A stretch of DNA of 20,369 nucleotides. It comes from Fusobacterium sp. GTDB taxonomy: Bacteria > Fusobacteriota > Fusobacteriia > Fusobacteriales > Fusobacteriaceae. Under the pieces are notes generated by a model, which saw only the letters and a program-made list of their open reading frames with translations, had not been told where the DNA came from and did no database searches. Positions 1 to 8,956 of the stretch are shown piece by piece. The stretch lies in contig NZ_JAGIRL010000009.1 in assembly GCF_019012925.1 (NCBI RefSeq), positions 1 to 20,369 on the forward strand, read 5' to 3'. Position 1 is the first letter of the stretch. Every line of letters starts with the position of its first letter. The position numbers and the translations under genes were made by a program.

Positions 1-278
1 CCACCGAATCCGCCACCAAATCCACCAGCTCCTTGTTCAAAAGCTGCATGTCCAAATTGATCATATTGAGCTTTCTTTTGACTATCAGATAACACTTGAT
101 ATGCTTCGTTAACTTCTTTGAATTTATCTTCAGCATCTTTTTTCTCTTTATCACTTGCATTACTGAATTTATCAGGGTGGTATTTCATGGCTGCTTTTCT
201 ATATGCTTTTTTTATCTCATCATCTGAAGCTCCTTTAGATATACCAAGAACTTCATAATAATCTCTTTTTTCTGCCAT
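1..278 (-). CDS. dnaJ: Chaperone DnaJ (Hsp40), N-terminal part, cut by window edge
   Basis: Co-chaperone that delivers unfolded clients to DnaK and stimulates its ATPase in the cytoplasm. Only the first 92 codons are present. They begin [20 protein letters not shown] and form a complete J domain (about residues 5-70) with the invariant HPD tripeptide in KYHPDK, which contacts DnaK. The start of the Gly/Phe-rich linker ([11 protein letters not shown]) follows before the window edge; the zinc-finger and client-binding domains lie outside. The ATG at 276-278 has the Shine-Dalgarno AGGAGAG just upstream. The gene follows the epimerase gene by 62 bases, on the same strand as dnaK, and may also have its own promoter (see 320-348). 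Identity is secure. Confidence 0.97.
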   Translation of the reverse strand, partial: MAEKRDYYEVLGISKGASDDEIKKAYRKAAMKYHPDKFSNASDKEKKDAEDKFKEVNEAYQVLSDSQKKAQYDQFGHAAFEQGAGGFGGGFG

Positions 279-319
279 TTAATATTCTCTCCTTCTAAAA
301 TTTTAATATATACCCAACT

Positions 320-348
320 ATTATATCATAATTTTTTTAATTAAAGAA
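320..348 (-). promoter_or_regulatory. Candidate extended -10 promoter for dnaJ
   Basis: Read on the minus strand, the epimerase-dnaJ gap contains TGATATAAT, a perfect TGnTATAAT extended -10, with the TATAAT at 320-325. Seventeen bases upstream is only a weak -35 (TTCTTT, 343-348), which lies inside the 3' end of the epimerase gene. An extended -10 can work with a poor -35. This would let dnaJ be transcribed independently of the CIRCE-controlled promoter. In such AT-rich DNA chance matches are common, so this is a suggestion. Confidence 0.4.
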
Positions 349-1213
349 TTTCTATTTCAATATTTCTTGTAAAATTTTCCTTACCTTCAAGTACTTCAAT
401 ACCTTGCTTATCTTCTATGTTACCATTTGAGTTTGCATAGTCAGTTATTCCACACCAAGGCTCTAAACAAACATATTCAGCACCTGGCACATTCCAGAAA
501 GCCATATATTTGAACCCTTTATAAGAGAAGCTCATATTGTAACCATTTTTATCATTTTTTATATTTACCCTATATGAATTAGGATTTTCAATAACAAGGG
601 CATCATTTTTAAAAGTCTCTTTAGCTAATGGGATTTTCTTTCCATCAAATACTTTTTTAGTAAGTTCAGGGTTAACAAAACCACCATCTAATACTTTAAC
701 CTCTCCGCTCTCCTCTTTTTCAAATTCAATATAATAATCAGAGTAATCAACATTTTCAGAGATAGGAGTTGCAAATGCAGGATGAGCTCCTAGTGAAAAG
801 TACATTTTTTTGTCATCTAAGTTTTCAACTCTATACTCTAATCTCAATTTTTTTCCAACTAGTACATATTTTAAATAAAGTTTAAAGTTGAAAGGATAAG
901 ATTTTTTAGTAGTTTCATTTCCTACAAATAGAAATTCCACTGAATTTTCATCTTGAGAATTAATAGTAAATTCATAATCTCTTGCAAATCCATGTCTAGT
1001 AGTTATACTGTACTTTTCTCCATTATAAAAGTATCTATTCTCTTTTAATGCTCCCACAAATGGAAATAGTATAGGTGAACATTTAGCCCAAAATTTAGGG
1101 TCTTTCTGCCACATATATTCTCTATTAGTTTTTAAATCTCTTAATCCTACTAACTCAGCTCCAAAACTCTCTACTCTAACTTCAAGTAGCCCATTATTTA
1201 ATTTTATCTCCAT
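341..1213 (-). CDS. Aldose 1-epimerase family protein (LacX-like)
   Basis: Predicted 290-residue cytoplasmic enzyme of the galactose mutarotase superfamily, LacX-like branch. Members of the superfamily interconvert alpha and beta anomers of aldoses or, in some cases, of sugar phosphates. Family landmarks are visible: FPFVGALKENRYFYNGE (about 50-66), RHGFARD with His74, LGAHPAF with His144 (the usual catalytic acid-histidine region) and YVCLEPWCGITDYA, whose Glu251 fits the catalytic base. There is no signal peptide. The ATG at 1211-1213 is preceded by GGGAGAG. The gene sits between dnaK and dnaJ on the same strand, an unexpected place for a sugar enzyme. A hairpin in the dnaK-epimerase gap could limit read-through. 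The exact substrate cannot be told from sequence. Confidence 0.88.
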   Translation of the reverse strand: MEIKLNNGLLEVRVESFGAELVGLRDLKTNREYMWQKDPKFWAKCSPILFPFVGALKENRYFYNGEKYSITTRHGFARDYEFTINSQDENSVEFLFVGNETTKKSYPFNFKLYLKYVLVGKKLRLEYRVENLDDKKMYFSLGAHPAFATPISENVDYSDYYIEFEKEESGEVKVLDGGFVNPELTKKVFDGKKIPLAKETFKNDALVIENPNSYRVNIKNDKNGYNMSFSYKGFKYMAFWNVPGAEYVCLEPWCGITDYANSNGNIEDKQGIEVLEGKENFTRNIEIEIL

Positions 1214-1247
1214 AATTTACTCTCCCATTATCTCTTAAATTTAAGAT

Positions 1248-1278
1248 AAGGGAAGAGGGGCTTCCCCCATCTTCCCTT
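1248..1278 (-). terminator. Hairpin between dnaK and the epimerase gene (partial terminator or processing site)
   Basis: Inverted repeat with outer arms AAGGGAAGA (1248-1256) and TCTTCCCTT (1270-1278). The stem continues inward with four G-C pairs after one bulged A (1257-1260 with 1265-1268) and closes on a loop of about four bases. In the minus-strand transcript it is followed by UUAUCUUAAAUUU, which is U-rich but interrupted, so termination would be incomplete. It could lower expression of the downstream epimerase and dnaJ relative to dnaK, or protect the 3' end of a processed dnaK message. Confidence 0.6.
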
Positions 1279-1305
1279 TTAATATATCTATCTTTTAACT
1301 ATATA

Positions 1306-3177
<1,872 letters not shown>

Positions 3178-3188
3178 TCAATTATTAA

Positions 3189-3779
3189 TTATCCTCTTTT
3201 ACAAACTTTAACCATAGATGGTCTAATTACTTTACCTTTCATTGTATAACCTTTTTGAAGTTCTAAGATGATGTGATCATCTTCAAACTCTTGATTATCT
3301 TCAACCATAACTGGATGATGATAAACAGGATCATATTTTCCTTCAGCAGTGATAGGCTCTACACCTTCACTTTCCATAATTCCCTTTAATTGACCAAGTA
3401 TCATATCAACACCTTTTACTAGTCCATCAAAGTCTTTGGTAGCTTCAGAAGCAGAGATAGCTCTTTCTAAGTTATCCAATCCATCTAAAAGTTTAGTTAC
3501 TATCTTTTCAGAAGCGAATTTTCTAAGCTCTTCCATCTCTTTTTCTTTTCTCTTGGTAAAGTTTTGGAATTCAGCTTGTTTTCTTAAATATGATTGTTTC
3601 CAATCCTCAACTTCAGCTTTTAATTTTCCAATCTCTTCATCCTTAAGAGATAGAATATCCTCAGATTTGCACTCTTCTACTTTATCTTCATCTTTACAAG
3701 TACAGTTGTAATCTGGTTCACAACCACACTCTTTTTTCTCTTTTATCTCTTCAGCTTTGTTATCTTTCTTTTTAAACAT
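3189..3779 (-). CDS. grpE: Nucleotide exchange factor GrpE
   Basis: Adenine-nucleotide exchange factor for DnaK, 196 residues from the preferred start. The long charged N-terminal helix (about 40-110) that forms the dimer coiled coil is followed by the C-terminal beta domain, ending with the family signature GYTMKGKVIRPSMVKV. The start is ATG 3777-3779 (MFKKKDNK), with AAAGGAAG seven bases upstream; it overlaps the hrcA stop by eight bases, suggesting translational coupling. A TTG 21 bases further upstream is in frame but badly placed. Odd feature: the N-terminal tail carries a cysteine cluster, C18-G-C20, C26-T-C28 and C37, with another Cys near the C-terminus (KVCKRG). This could bind metal or form disulfides; it is not a standard GrpE feature as far as I know. 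Confidence 0.97.
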   Translation of the reverse strand: MFKKKDNKAEEIKEKKECGCEPDYNCTCKDEDKVEECKSEDILSLKDEEIGKLKAEVEDWKQSYLRKQAEFQNFTKRKEKEMEELRKFASEKIVTKLLDGLDNLERAISASEATKDFDGLVKGVDMILGQLKGIMESEGVEPITAEGKYDPVYHHPVMVEDNQEFEDDHIILELQKGYTMKGKVIRPSMVKVCKRG

Positions 3780-4797
3780 CTGTTTCTTCCTTTCTTTCAA
3801 TCTGATTTTTATTTATTATCTTATTTACCTCTTGAGTTACATATTTAATTAATCCCATTGTTTTTGAATAAGCCATTCTTTTTGGGCCGATTACTCCAAT
3901 AACACCTTGAGAATCACCTATATTATAAGTTGAATACACAAAGCTGTAATCTTCTAATCCTTTAATTCCAAGCTCATCACCAAAAACTACCTCCACTCTT
4001 CCATTTGTAGATTTTTTGGTATTAATTATATGTTCAAATATTCCTCTTATATCTCTTCTATGATGGAATAGCTCCAATGCCTCAGAAACCTCATTCACAT
4101 GCTTATCTCTAAAAATGCTTGGAACATTATTAATAAATAGTTTTCCCTCATCTTCGTAATGTTCAGCTACATCTGTAATGATCTCATTTTTTCCTAAGAT
4201 GTAGTTCTCAATATCAACTAGACTTAGATCTTCTAATAAAACTCTTTTATTTAACTCATGAGCAATATTAGCTAATTCCTCTCTGCTAATAGGAGAAGTA
4301 AGTACTAATTTTTTAGTTTTTACAGATCTATTATCTAAAACAATAATTACTACAACCATGAAATCATCAATATGTACCAACTCAACTTTTTTAACTCTTT
4401 CCATTACTACAGCTGGTTCCATAGCGATTCCAGCATATGTAGTTAGTTTTGATAATAATGAAGAAGTTTGCTGTAAAAGCATATCTAATTCATTTACACG
4501 ATTTTCATACGCTAACTCAATATTTTCTTTCTCTTGTTTAGTTAATTTTTCTACTTTTAAAAGTTCTTCAAGATAATATTTATAACCTTTGTCAGTAGGA
4601 ATTCTTCCAGAAGAAGTATGTGTTTTTGCTATAAATCCCATATCTTCCAAATCAGCCATTACATTTCTAATAGTTGCTGATGAAAGATCTATTCCATATT
4701 TTTTTACCAATGTCCTAGAGCCTATAGTATCTCCGAAAGTGAGATAATAATTCACTATAGCATTTAATACTAACTTTTCTCTATCTGTTATAGACAT
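3772..4797 (-). CDS. hrcA: Heat-inducible transcription repressor HrcA
   Basis: Repressor of class I heat-shock genes that binds the CIRCE operator and depends on GroEL for activity in well-studied species. 341 residues from ATG 4795-4797 (MSITDREKLVLNAIVN), close to the usual family length. The N-terminal winged helix (about 1-80) contains LSSATIRNVMADLEDMGFI and the wing TSSGRIPTDKGYKYY; the C-terminal HrcA domain follows (about 100-325), including GPKRMAYSKTMGLIKYV. The Shine-Dalgarno AAGGTGG sits just before this ATG. A GTG at 4822-4824 is in frame but lies on the last base of the upstream CIRCE arm and its spacer, so it is rejected as a start. First gene of its operon, autoregulated through CIRCE. 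Confidence 0.97.
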   Translation of the reverse strand: MSITDREKLVLNAIVNYYLTFGDTIGSRTLVKKYGIDLSSATIRNVMADLEDMGFIAKTHTSSGRIPTDKGYKYYLEELLKVEKLTKQEKENIELAYENRVNELDMLLQQTSSLLSKLTTYAGIAMEPAVVMERVKKVELVHIDDFMVVVIIVLDNRSVKTKKLVLTSPISREELANIAHELNKRVLLEDLSLVDIENYILGKNEIITDVAEHYEDEGKLFINNVPSIFRDKHVNEVSEALELFHHRRDIRGIFEHIINTKKSTNGRVEVVFGDELGIKGLEDYSFVYSTYNIGDSQGVIGVIGPKRMAYSKTMGLIKYVTQEVNKIINKNQIERKEETDV

Positions 4798-4813
4798 TTT
4801 AACCACCTTTTTG

Positions 4814-4840
4814 TTAGCACTCACTATTTAAGAGTGCTAA
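4814..4840 (-). promoter_or_regulatory. CIRCE operator (HrcA binding site)
   Basis: Perfect match to the CIRCE inverted repeat: TTAGCACTC (4814-4822), nine-base spacer, GAGTGCTAA (4832-4840). It is in the 5' leader of hrcA, between the predicted transcription start near 4847 and the ATG at 4797. HrcA bound here would block initiation or early elongation and so repress the whole operon. Both arms match exactly, so the call is secure. Confidence 0.98.
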
Positions 4841-4853
4841 TTCTTATACAGTA

Positions 4854-4882
4854 AATATATAATATTTTTTCTTTTTTGTCAA
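4854..4882 (-). promoter_or_regulatory. Sigma-70-type promoter of the hrcA operon
   Basis: On the minus strand: TTGACA at 4877-4882 (perfect -35), a 17-base A/T-rich spacer, and TATATT at 4854-4859 (-10, 5 of 6 consensus). The predicted start, about 4847, places CIRCE at the very beginning of the transcript, the classical arrangement for vegetative promoters controlled by HrcA. Confidence 0.85.
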
Positions 4883-5009
4883 TAGTTTTTTATAAAAACC
4901 TTTATTTATGATAATTTGCAGATTTATTTATATAATTTTAGAAAAAAAAGTACGTTTTAAGTATAAAATATTATAAAATAGTATTTAAAAATTTGAAATG
5001 TTAAAGTAT

Positions 5010-5033
5010 TATAAAGTTATAAAGATATAAAGG
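5010..5033 (+). repeat. Three tandem 8-bp repeats (TATAAAGN) next to a ribosome binding site
   Basis: TATAAAGT (5010-5017), TATAAAGA (5018-5025) and TATAAAGG (5026-5033) are consecutive. The last copy runs into the G-run that serves as Shine-Dalgarno for the substrate-binding protein gene. The stretch just upstream (about 4972-5009) is also low-complexity A/T with TATAAAAT-like words. I could not identify a convincing promoter for the operon: TTGAAA (4993-4998) with TTATAA (5017-5022) would give almost no leader, and TATAAT (4931-4936) has no good -35. Confidence 0.6.
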
Positions 5034-5044
5034 GGGTATATGTG

Positions 5045-6061
5045 ATGAAAAAATTATTTCTATTCATTTTAAGTTTAATAATGTCTGTATTCTTTATTGG
5101 TTGCGGTGGAGAAAAGGAGGAGGCAGAACAGGCTAATACTAAAAAGCTAACTGTTTATTGTCCACACCCTTTGGAATTTATAGATCCTTTAGTAAAAGAG
5201 TTTGAAGTGAAAAATGGAGTTTCAGTTGAGGTTATAGCAGCTGGTACTGGTGAGTTGATGAAGAGAATAGAATCTGAGAAAGATAATCCATTAGCAGATG
5301 TATTATGGGGAGGAACAATAACAACTGTTGAACCTGTAAAAGACTCATTTTTACCATATACAAGTAAAAACGAAGAGTATTTTTATGAAAGTTATAAAAA
5401 TGTTGAAGGAAATATGACAAGATTTACAGCAGTTCCAAGTGTCATAATGGTAAATAAAAATCTGATTGGAGATATTAAGATAGAGGGGTATAAAGATCTA
5501 TTAAATCCAGCTTTAAAAGGAAAAATAGCTTTTTCTGATCCAGCAAAATCATCATCTTCATTTGAACACCTAGTTAATATGTTATATGCAATGGGAAATG
5601 GTAATCCAGATAATGGTTGGGATTATGTAAAACAATTGATGGAGAACTTAAACTACACTCTTCTTTCAGGATCTTCAGCTGTTTATAAAGGGGTAGCTGA
5701 TGGAGAGTATACAGTTGGATTGACTTTTGAAGAGGGAGCTGTAAAATATGTAAACTCTGATGCTCCAGTGGAAGTTGTATATATGGAAGAGGGAGTTATA
5801 GTTAAACCAGATGGTACATATATTATAAAAAATTGTAAAAACTTGGAAAATGCAAAATTATTTGTTGATTTCTTAACTAGTAAAGAGGCTCAAACAATGA
5901 TTACAAATCAGTTGAATAGAAGAAGTATCAGAAAAGATGTTGAACCTGGAAAAGGATTAAAAAGATTGGAAGATATCAACGTAATTGAAGATGATATTGA
6001 AGTTGTAAAATCTCAAAAAGCGGTTTGGCTAGATAAATTTAAAGATATTTATACAAAATAA
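5045..6061 (+). CDS. ABC transporter substrate-binding lipoprotein (iron/AfuA/phosphonate class)
   Basis: Extracytoplasmic solute-binding protein, 338 residues. The N-terminus MKKLFLFILSLIMSVFFIGC is a lipoprotein signal with lipid-accepting Cys20, so the mature protein is membrane-anchored. Beyond a Glu-rich linker, LTVYCPHPLEFIDPLVKEFE and LADVLWGG are typical of family-1 periplasmic proteins annotated as iron(III), AfuA or phosphonate/sugar-phosphate binders. I do not see the adjacent tyrosine pair that coordinates iron in FbpA; the corresponding stretch reads VGLTFEEGAVKYV, and VVYMEEG follows. ATG 5045 has GGGGG eight bases upstream; an in-frame GTG at 5042 is the alternative. First gene of the transporter operon, followed by a hairpin that may favour its expression over the membrane subunits. 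Substrate unknown. Confidence 0.88.
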   Translation: MKKLFLFILSLIMSVFFIGCGGEKEEAEQANTKKLTVYCPHPLEFIDPLVKEFEVKNGVSVEVIAAGTGELMKRIESEKDNPLADVLWGGTITTVEPVKDSFLPYTSKNEEYFYESYKNVEGNMTRFTAVPSVIMVNKNLIGDIKIEGYKDLLNPALKGKIAFSDPAKSSSSFEHLVNMLYAMGNGNPDNGWDYVKQLMENLNYTLLSGSSAVYKGVADGEYTVGLTFEEGAVKYVNSDAPVEVVYMEEGVIVKPDGTYIIKNCKNLENAKLFVDFLTSKEAQTMITNQLNRRSIRKDVEPGKGLKRLEDINVIEDDIEVVKSQKAVWLDKFKDIYTK

Positions 6062-6075
6062 GTTGTAATTATGAT

Positions 6076-6113
6076 TTGCCCATTTACAGAATTGATACTA
6101 TGTTGATGGGCAA
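6076..6113 (+). terminator. Intercistronic hairpin after the binding-protein gene
   Basis: Perfect 8-bp inverted repeat TTGCCCAT (6076-6083) and ATGGGCAA (6106-6113), with a 22-base loop, followed by TTTTATATATA. Its place between the binding-protein gene and the ATPase gene suggests partial termination or 3'-end protection, giving more binding protein than transporter core. The large loop makes it a weak terminator at best. Confidence 0.6.
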
Positions 6114-6137
6114 TTTTATATATAAGGAGAGATGAGA

Positions 6138-7259
6138 ATGAGTGTAGCTATAAATGTAAATAATGTAGTAAAAAAATTTGGCGATAATGTAATTATTCCT
6201 GGAATGTCAGTAAAGATAAAAAATGGAGAGTTTTTTACTCTTTTAGGTCCTTCTGGTTGTGGAAAAACTACACTTCTAAGAATGATAGCTGGATTTAATA
6301 GTATTGAAGATGGAGAGATCTGTTTTGATGATAAAGTAATCAATGATGTTCCTGCCCATAAAAGAAATATAGGAATGGTTTTCCAAAGTTATGCTATTTT
6401 TCCACATATGACAGTTAGAGAGAATGTAGAGTATGGACTTAAATTGAGAAAAATAGAGAAAGATGAGATAAAGAGTAAAGTTGATAATATCTTAGATGTT
6501 GTTAAGATAACTGAGTACCAAGATAGATTGCCAGAGAGATTATCAGGAGGGCAACAACAGAGGGTAGCTTTAGCAAGAGCAATTGTAATTCATCCAAGTG
6601 TTTTATTGATGGATGAACCTCTTTCTAACTTAGATGCTAAATTGAGATTGGAGATGCGTTCAGCTATAAGAGATGTACAGAAAAAAGTTGGGATAACAAC
6701 TGTATATGTAACTCACGATCAAGAGGAAGCTTTGGCAATTTCAGATAGAATAGCAGTTATAAATAAAGGGGTAATACAGCAACTAGGAGCTCCACACGAT
6801 ATATATACAAGACCATATAATCAATTTGTAGCAACTTTTATTGGTTATTCTAATCTATTTAGAGGAAGAGTAAGAGTTGAAAATAATAAGAAAATTGTAG
6901 TTTTGAAAAGTGGTTATGAGATAGAGATGGATAATTTGTTAGACAGTGTCAAAGATGGTGAAAGTGTTATGATAGCCATTCGTCCAGAAGAGTTCTCTAT
7001 AGCTGAAAAAGGAATAGAGGTAGAGATAAAAACAAGTACTTTCTTAGGGAAATACAATACTTATGAAGTGGAAGCTTTAAAAGATGAGATTGTGGAAAAT
7101 ATGCCAGCCTTAGAGTTTTCACAAGATATAGGACATGCAAATAGGATATATCAAGTAGGAGAGAAGATATATTTAAAACCTAATTCTAAAAAGATAAATA
7201 TATTCTCTTCAGATGGAGAAAAAAGTTTGATTAAAGGGGTGGAGATATATGTTGAATAA
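6138..7259 (+). CDS. ABC transporter ATP-binding protein (FbpC/PotA-type)
   Basis: Cytoplasmic ATPase that powers import through the adjacent permease; 373 residues. From the chosen start: Walker A GPSGCGKTT (37-45), Q-loop VFQSYAIFPH with Gln83, signature LSGGQQQ (135-141), Walker B VLLMDE (155-160), D-loop SNLD and switch VTHD with His193. The C-terminal region of about 130 residues is a TOBE-type domain, as in iron, polyamine and sugar importers (IRPEEF is typical). ATG 6138 is preferred over an in-frame ATG at 6132 because the Shine-Dalgarno AAGGAGA ends at 6130, one base before 6132 but seven bases before 6138. The 3' end overlaps the permease gene by 11 bases. Confidence 0.95.
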   Translation: MSVAINVNNVVKKFGDNVIIPGMSVKIKNGEFFTLLGPSGCGKTTLLRMIAGFNSIEDGEICFDDKVINDVPAHKRNIGMVFQSYAIFPHMTVRENVEYGLKLRKIEKDEIKSKVDNILDVVKITEYQDRLPERLSGGQQQRVALARAIVIHPSVLLMDEPLSNLDAKLRLEMRSAIRDVQKKVGITTVYVTHDQEEALAISDRIAVINKGVIQQLGAPHDIYTRPYNQFVATFIGYSNLFRGRVRVENNKKIVVLKSGYEIEMDNLLDSVKDGESVMIAIRPEEFSIAEKGIEVEIKTSTFLGKYNTYEVEALKDEIVENMPALEFSQDIGHANRIYQVGEKIYLKPNSKKINIFSSDGEKSLIKGVEIYVE

Positions 7260-8904
7260 AAAATTCAAATGGGATTTTTGGACAAGTATAACATTGATAA
7301 TTGCCCTAATATTTACACTATTTTTAATATATCCACTCTTTTCACTGTTTATAAGTGGATTTAAGGATCCTGCAACTGATCAGTGGAGTTTGACAAATTT
7401 TGCTAGATTTTTTGGAAGAAAATACTATTATCAAGGTTTGTTAAATAGTTTTAAGGTAACTACTTGTGTTACTGTAATAGCTATCTTAATCGGAGTGCCA
7501 ATAGCATATTTTATGACAGCGTATAAAGTTAAATTAAAAGGACTTATGGAAGTTTTAATTATAATCTCAATGTTGTCACCACCATTTATAGGGGCTTACT
7601 CTTGGGTATTGTTATGTGGTAGAAGTGGAGTTGTAACAGAGTTTTTTAGAAACTCTTTCGGAATAAAACTACCTACAATTTATGGATTTTCAGGAATACT
7701 CTTAGTATTTACTTTAAAATTATATCCATTTATATATCTCTATGTTTCAGGAGCATTGAAAAAAATTGATGTATCTTTGAGTGAAGCTGCTGAAAGTCTA
7801 GGTTGTACAACATTTAAGAAGGTTTCTACTATTATTATGCCTTTGATCTTACCTACACTTATGTCTGGAGGGTTATTAGTATTTATGAATGCTATGGCAG
7901 ACTTTGGAACTCCAATGTTGATAGGAGAGGGGTATAATGTTATGCCAGTACTAATTTATTCGGAGTTTGTAGGAGAGATGGGTGGAAATGCTAACTTTGC
8001 TGCTGCTATGGCAACTGTTCTAGTGTTTATAACAATAGTGCTTTTTTTAGGGCAGAAATATATAGTTAATAAAAAATCCTTTGTAATGAGTTCTCTGAGA
8101 CCTATTCAACCTAAAGAGTTAAAAGGAACTAAAGGAATATTGATGCATATATTTATCTATTTTGTTGTTATTTTATCAATAATACCTCAAATTACAGTAA
8201 TTTATACATCATTTTTAAAGACTAGAGGTTCAATGTTTGTAAGAGAGTTCTCTCTAGAAAGCTATGAAAAAGTTTTCTCTAGAATGGGAAATGCTATTTT
8301 TAATACATATTTATATGGTGGAACAGCAATTGTAATAATAATTTTATTAGGAATGTTTATTGCATATATTTCAACAAGAAAGAAAAATTTTTTAACAGGA
8401 ATTATTGATACAATGACAATGTTTCCATATATTATACCTGGATCTGTAATCGGTATAACTTTACTATTAGCTTTTAATAGTAAACCATTATTACTAAGCG
8501 GAACAGCAATTATAATTGTAATATCTTTTGTAATTAGAAGATTACCATATACTTTAAGATCTGCAGCTGCAATTTTATATCAGATCAGTCCAAGTTTAGA
8601 GGAGGCATCTATTAGTTTAGGGTGTTCACCAGTAAAAACTTTCTTCAAGATAACATCTATAATGATGTTACCAGGAGTATTATCAGGAGCTATTCTAAGC
8701 TGGATAACAGTTATAAATGAATTGAGTTCTTCAGTTATATTATATACTGGATTTACTAGAACAATGTCTGTATCTATTTATACTGAGGTTATTAGAGCAA
8801 GTTATGGAACAGCTGCTGCTCTATCTACAATACTAACTGTTACTACCATAATCTCTTTATTGATTTTCTTTAGAGTAACTGGTGGAAGAAATGTAAATAT
8901 TTAA
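7249..8904 (+). CDS. ABC transporter permease, fused two-domain (FbpB-type)
   Basis: Integral membrane permease of 551 residues carrying two homologous binding-protein-dependent transport domains in one chain, so one polypeptide forms the whole channel. Hydrophobic segments recur throughout (for example about 12-35, 68-90, 100-122, 145-168, then 300-320, 356-376, 390-408, 418-430, 472-490 and 523-542). Each half has its cytoplasmic EAA loop that docks on the ATPase: SEAAESLGCTTFKKVSTIIM (178-197) and LEEASISLGCSPVKTFFKIT (450-469). This fused layout is typical of iron(III), AfuB and phosphonate-type importers rather than of CUT1 sugar importers, which use two separate permeases. Starts at ATG 7249 inside the ATPase gene, so translation is probably coupled. 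Confidence 0.95.
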   Translation: MLNKKFKWDFWTSITLIIALIFTLFLIYPLFSLFISGFKDPATDQWSLTNFARFFGRKYYYQGLLNSFKVTTCVTVIAILIGVPIAYFMTAYKVKLKGLMEVLIIISMLSPPFIGAYSWVLLCGRSGVVTEFFRNSFGIKLPTIYGFSGILLVFTLKLYPFIYLYVSGALKKIDVSLSEAAESLGCTTFKKVSTIIMPLILPTLMSGGLLVFMNAMADFGTPMLIGEGYNVMPVLIYSEFVGEMGGNANFAAAMATVLVFITIVLFLGQKYIVNKKSFVMSSLRPIQPKELKGTKGILMHIFIYFVVILSIIPQITVIYTSFLKTRGSMFVREFSLESYEKVFSRMGNAIFNTYLYGGTAIVIIILLGMFIAYISTRKKNFLTGIIDTMTMFPYIIPGSVIGITLLLAFNSKPLLLSGTAIIIVISFVIRRLPYTLRSAAAILYQISPSLEEASISLGCSPVKTFFKITSIMMLPGVLSGAILSWITVINELSSSVILYTGFTRTMSVSIYTEVIRASYGTAAALSTILTVTTIISLLIFFRVTGGRNVNI

Positions 8905-8956
8905 TGGAATTAATAAAAAAATAGTGCTACAATAAGATAAAAAAGGAATGAGTAGA

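Noticed and set aside
3780..3800. A longer GrpE starting at TTG 3798-3800.
   Set aside because: The Shine-Dalgarno AAAGGAAG lies between it and the ATG at 3777-3779, so the ATG is the natural start.
4798..4824. A longer HrcA starting at GTG 4822-4824.
   Set aside because: That codon overlaps the end of the upstream CIRCE arm and has no ribosome binding site; ATG 4795-4797 has AAGGTGG and gives the usual protein length.
5045..8904. Firm assignment of the ABC transporter as iron(III)-specific.
   Set aside because: The family is shared by iron, phosphonate and hexose-phosphate importers. The binding protein shows no clear paired tyrosines, and the neighbours point to an organic phosphorylated solute.
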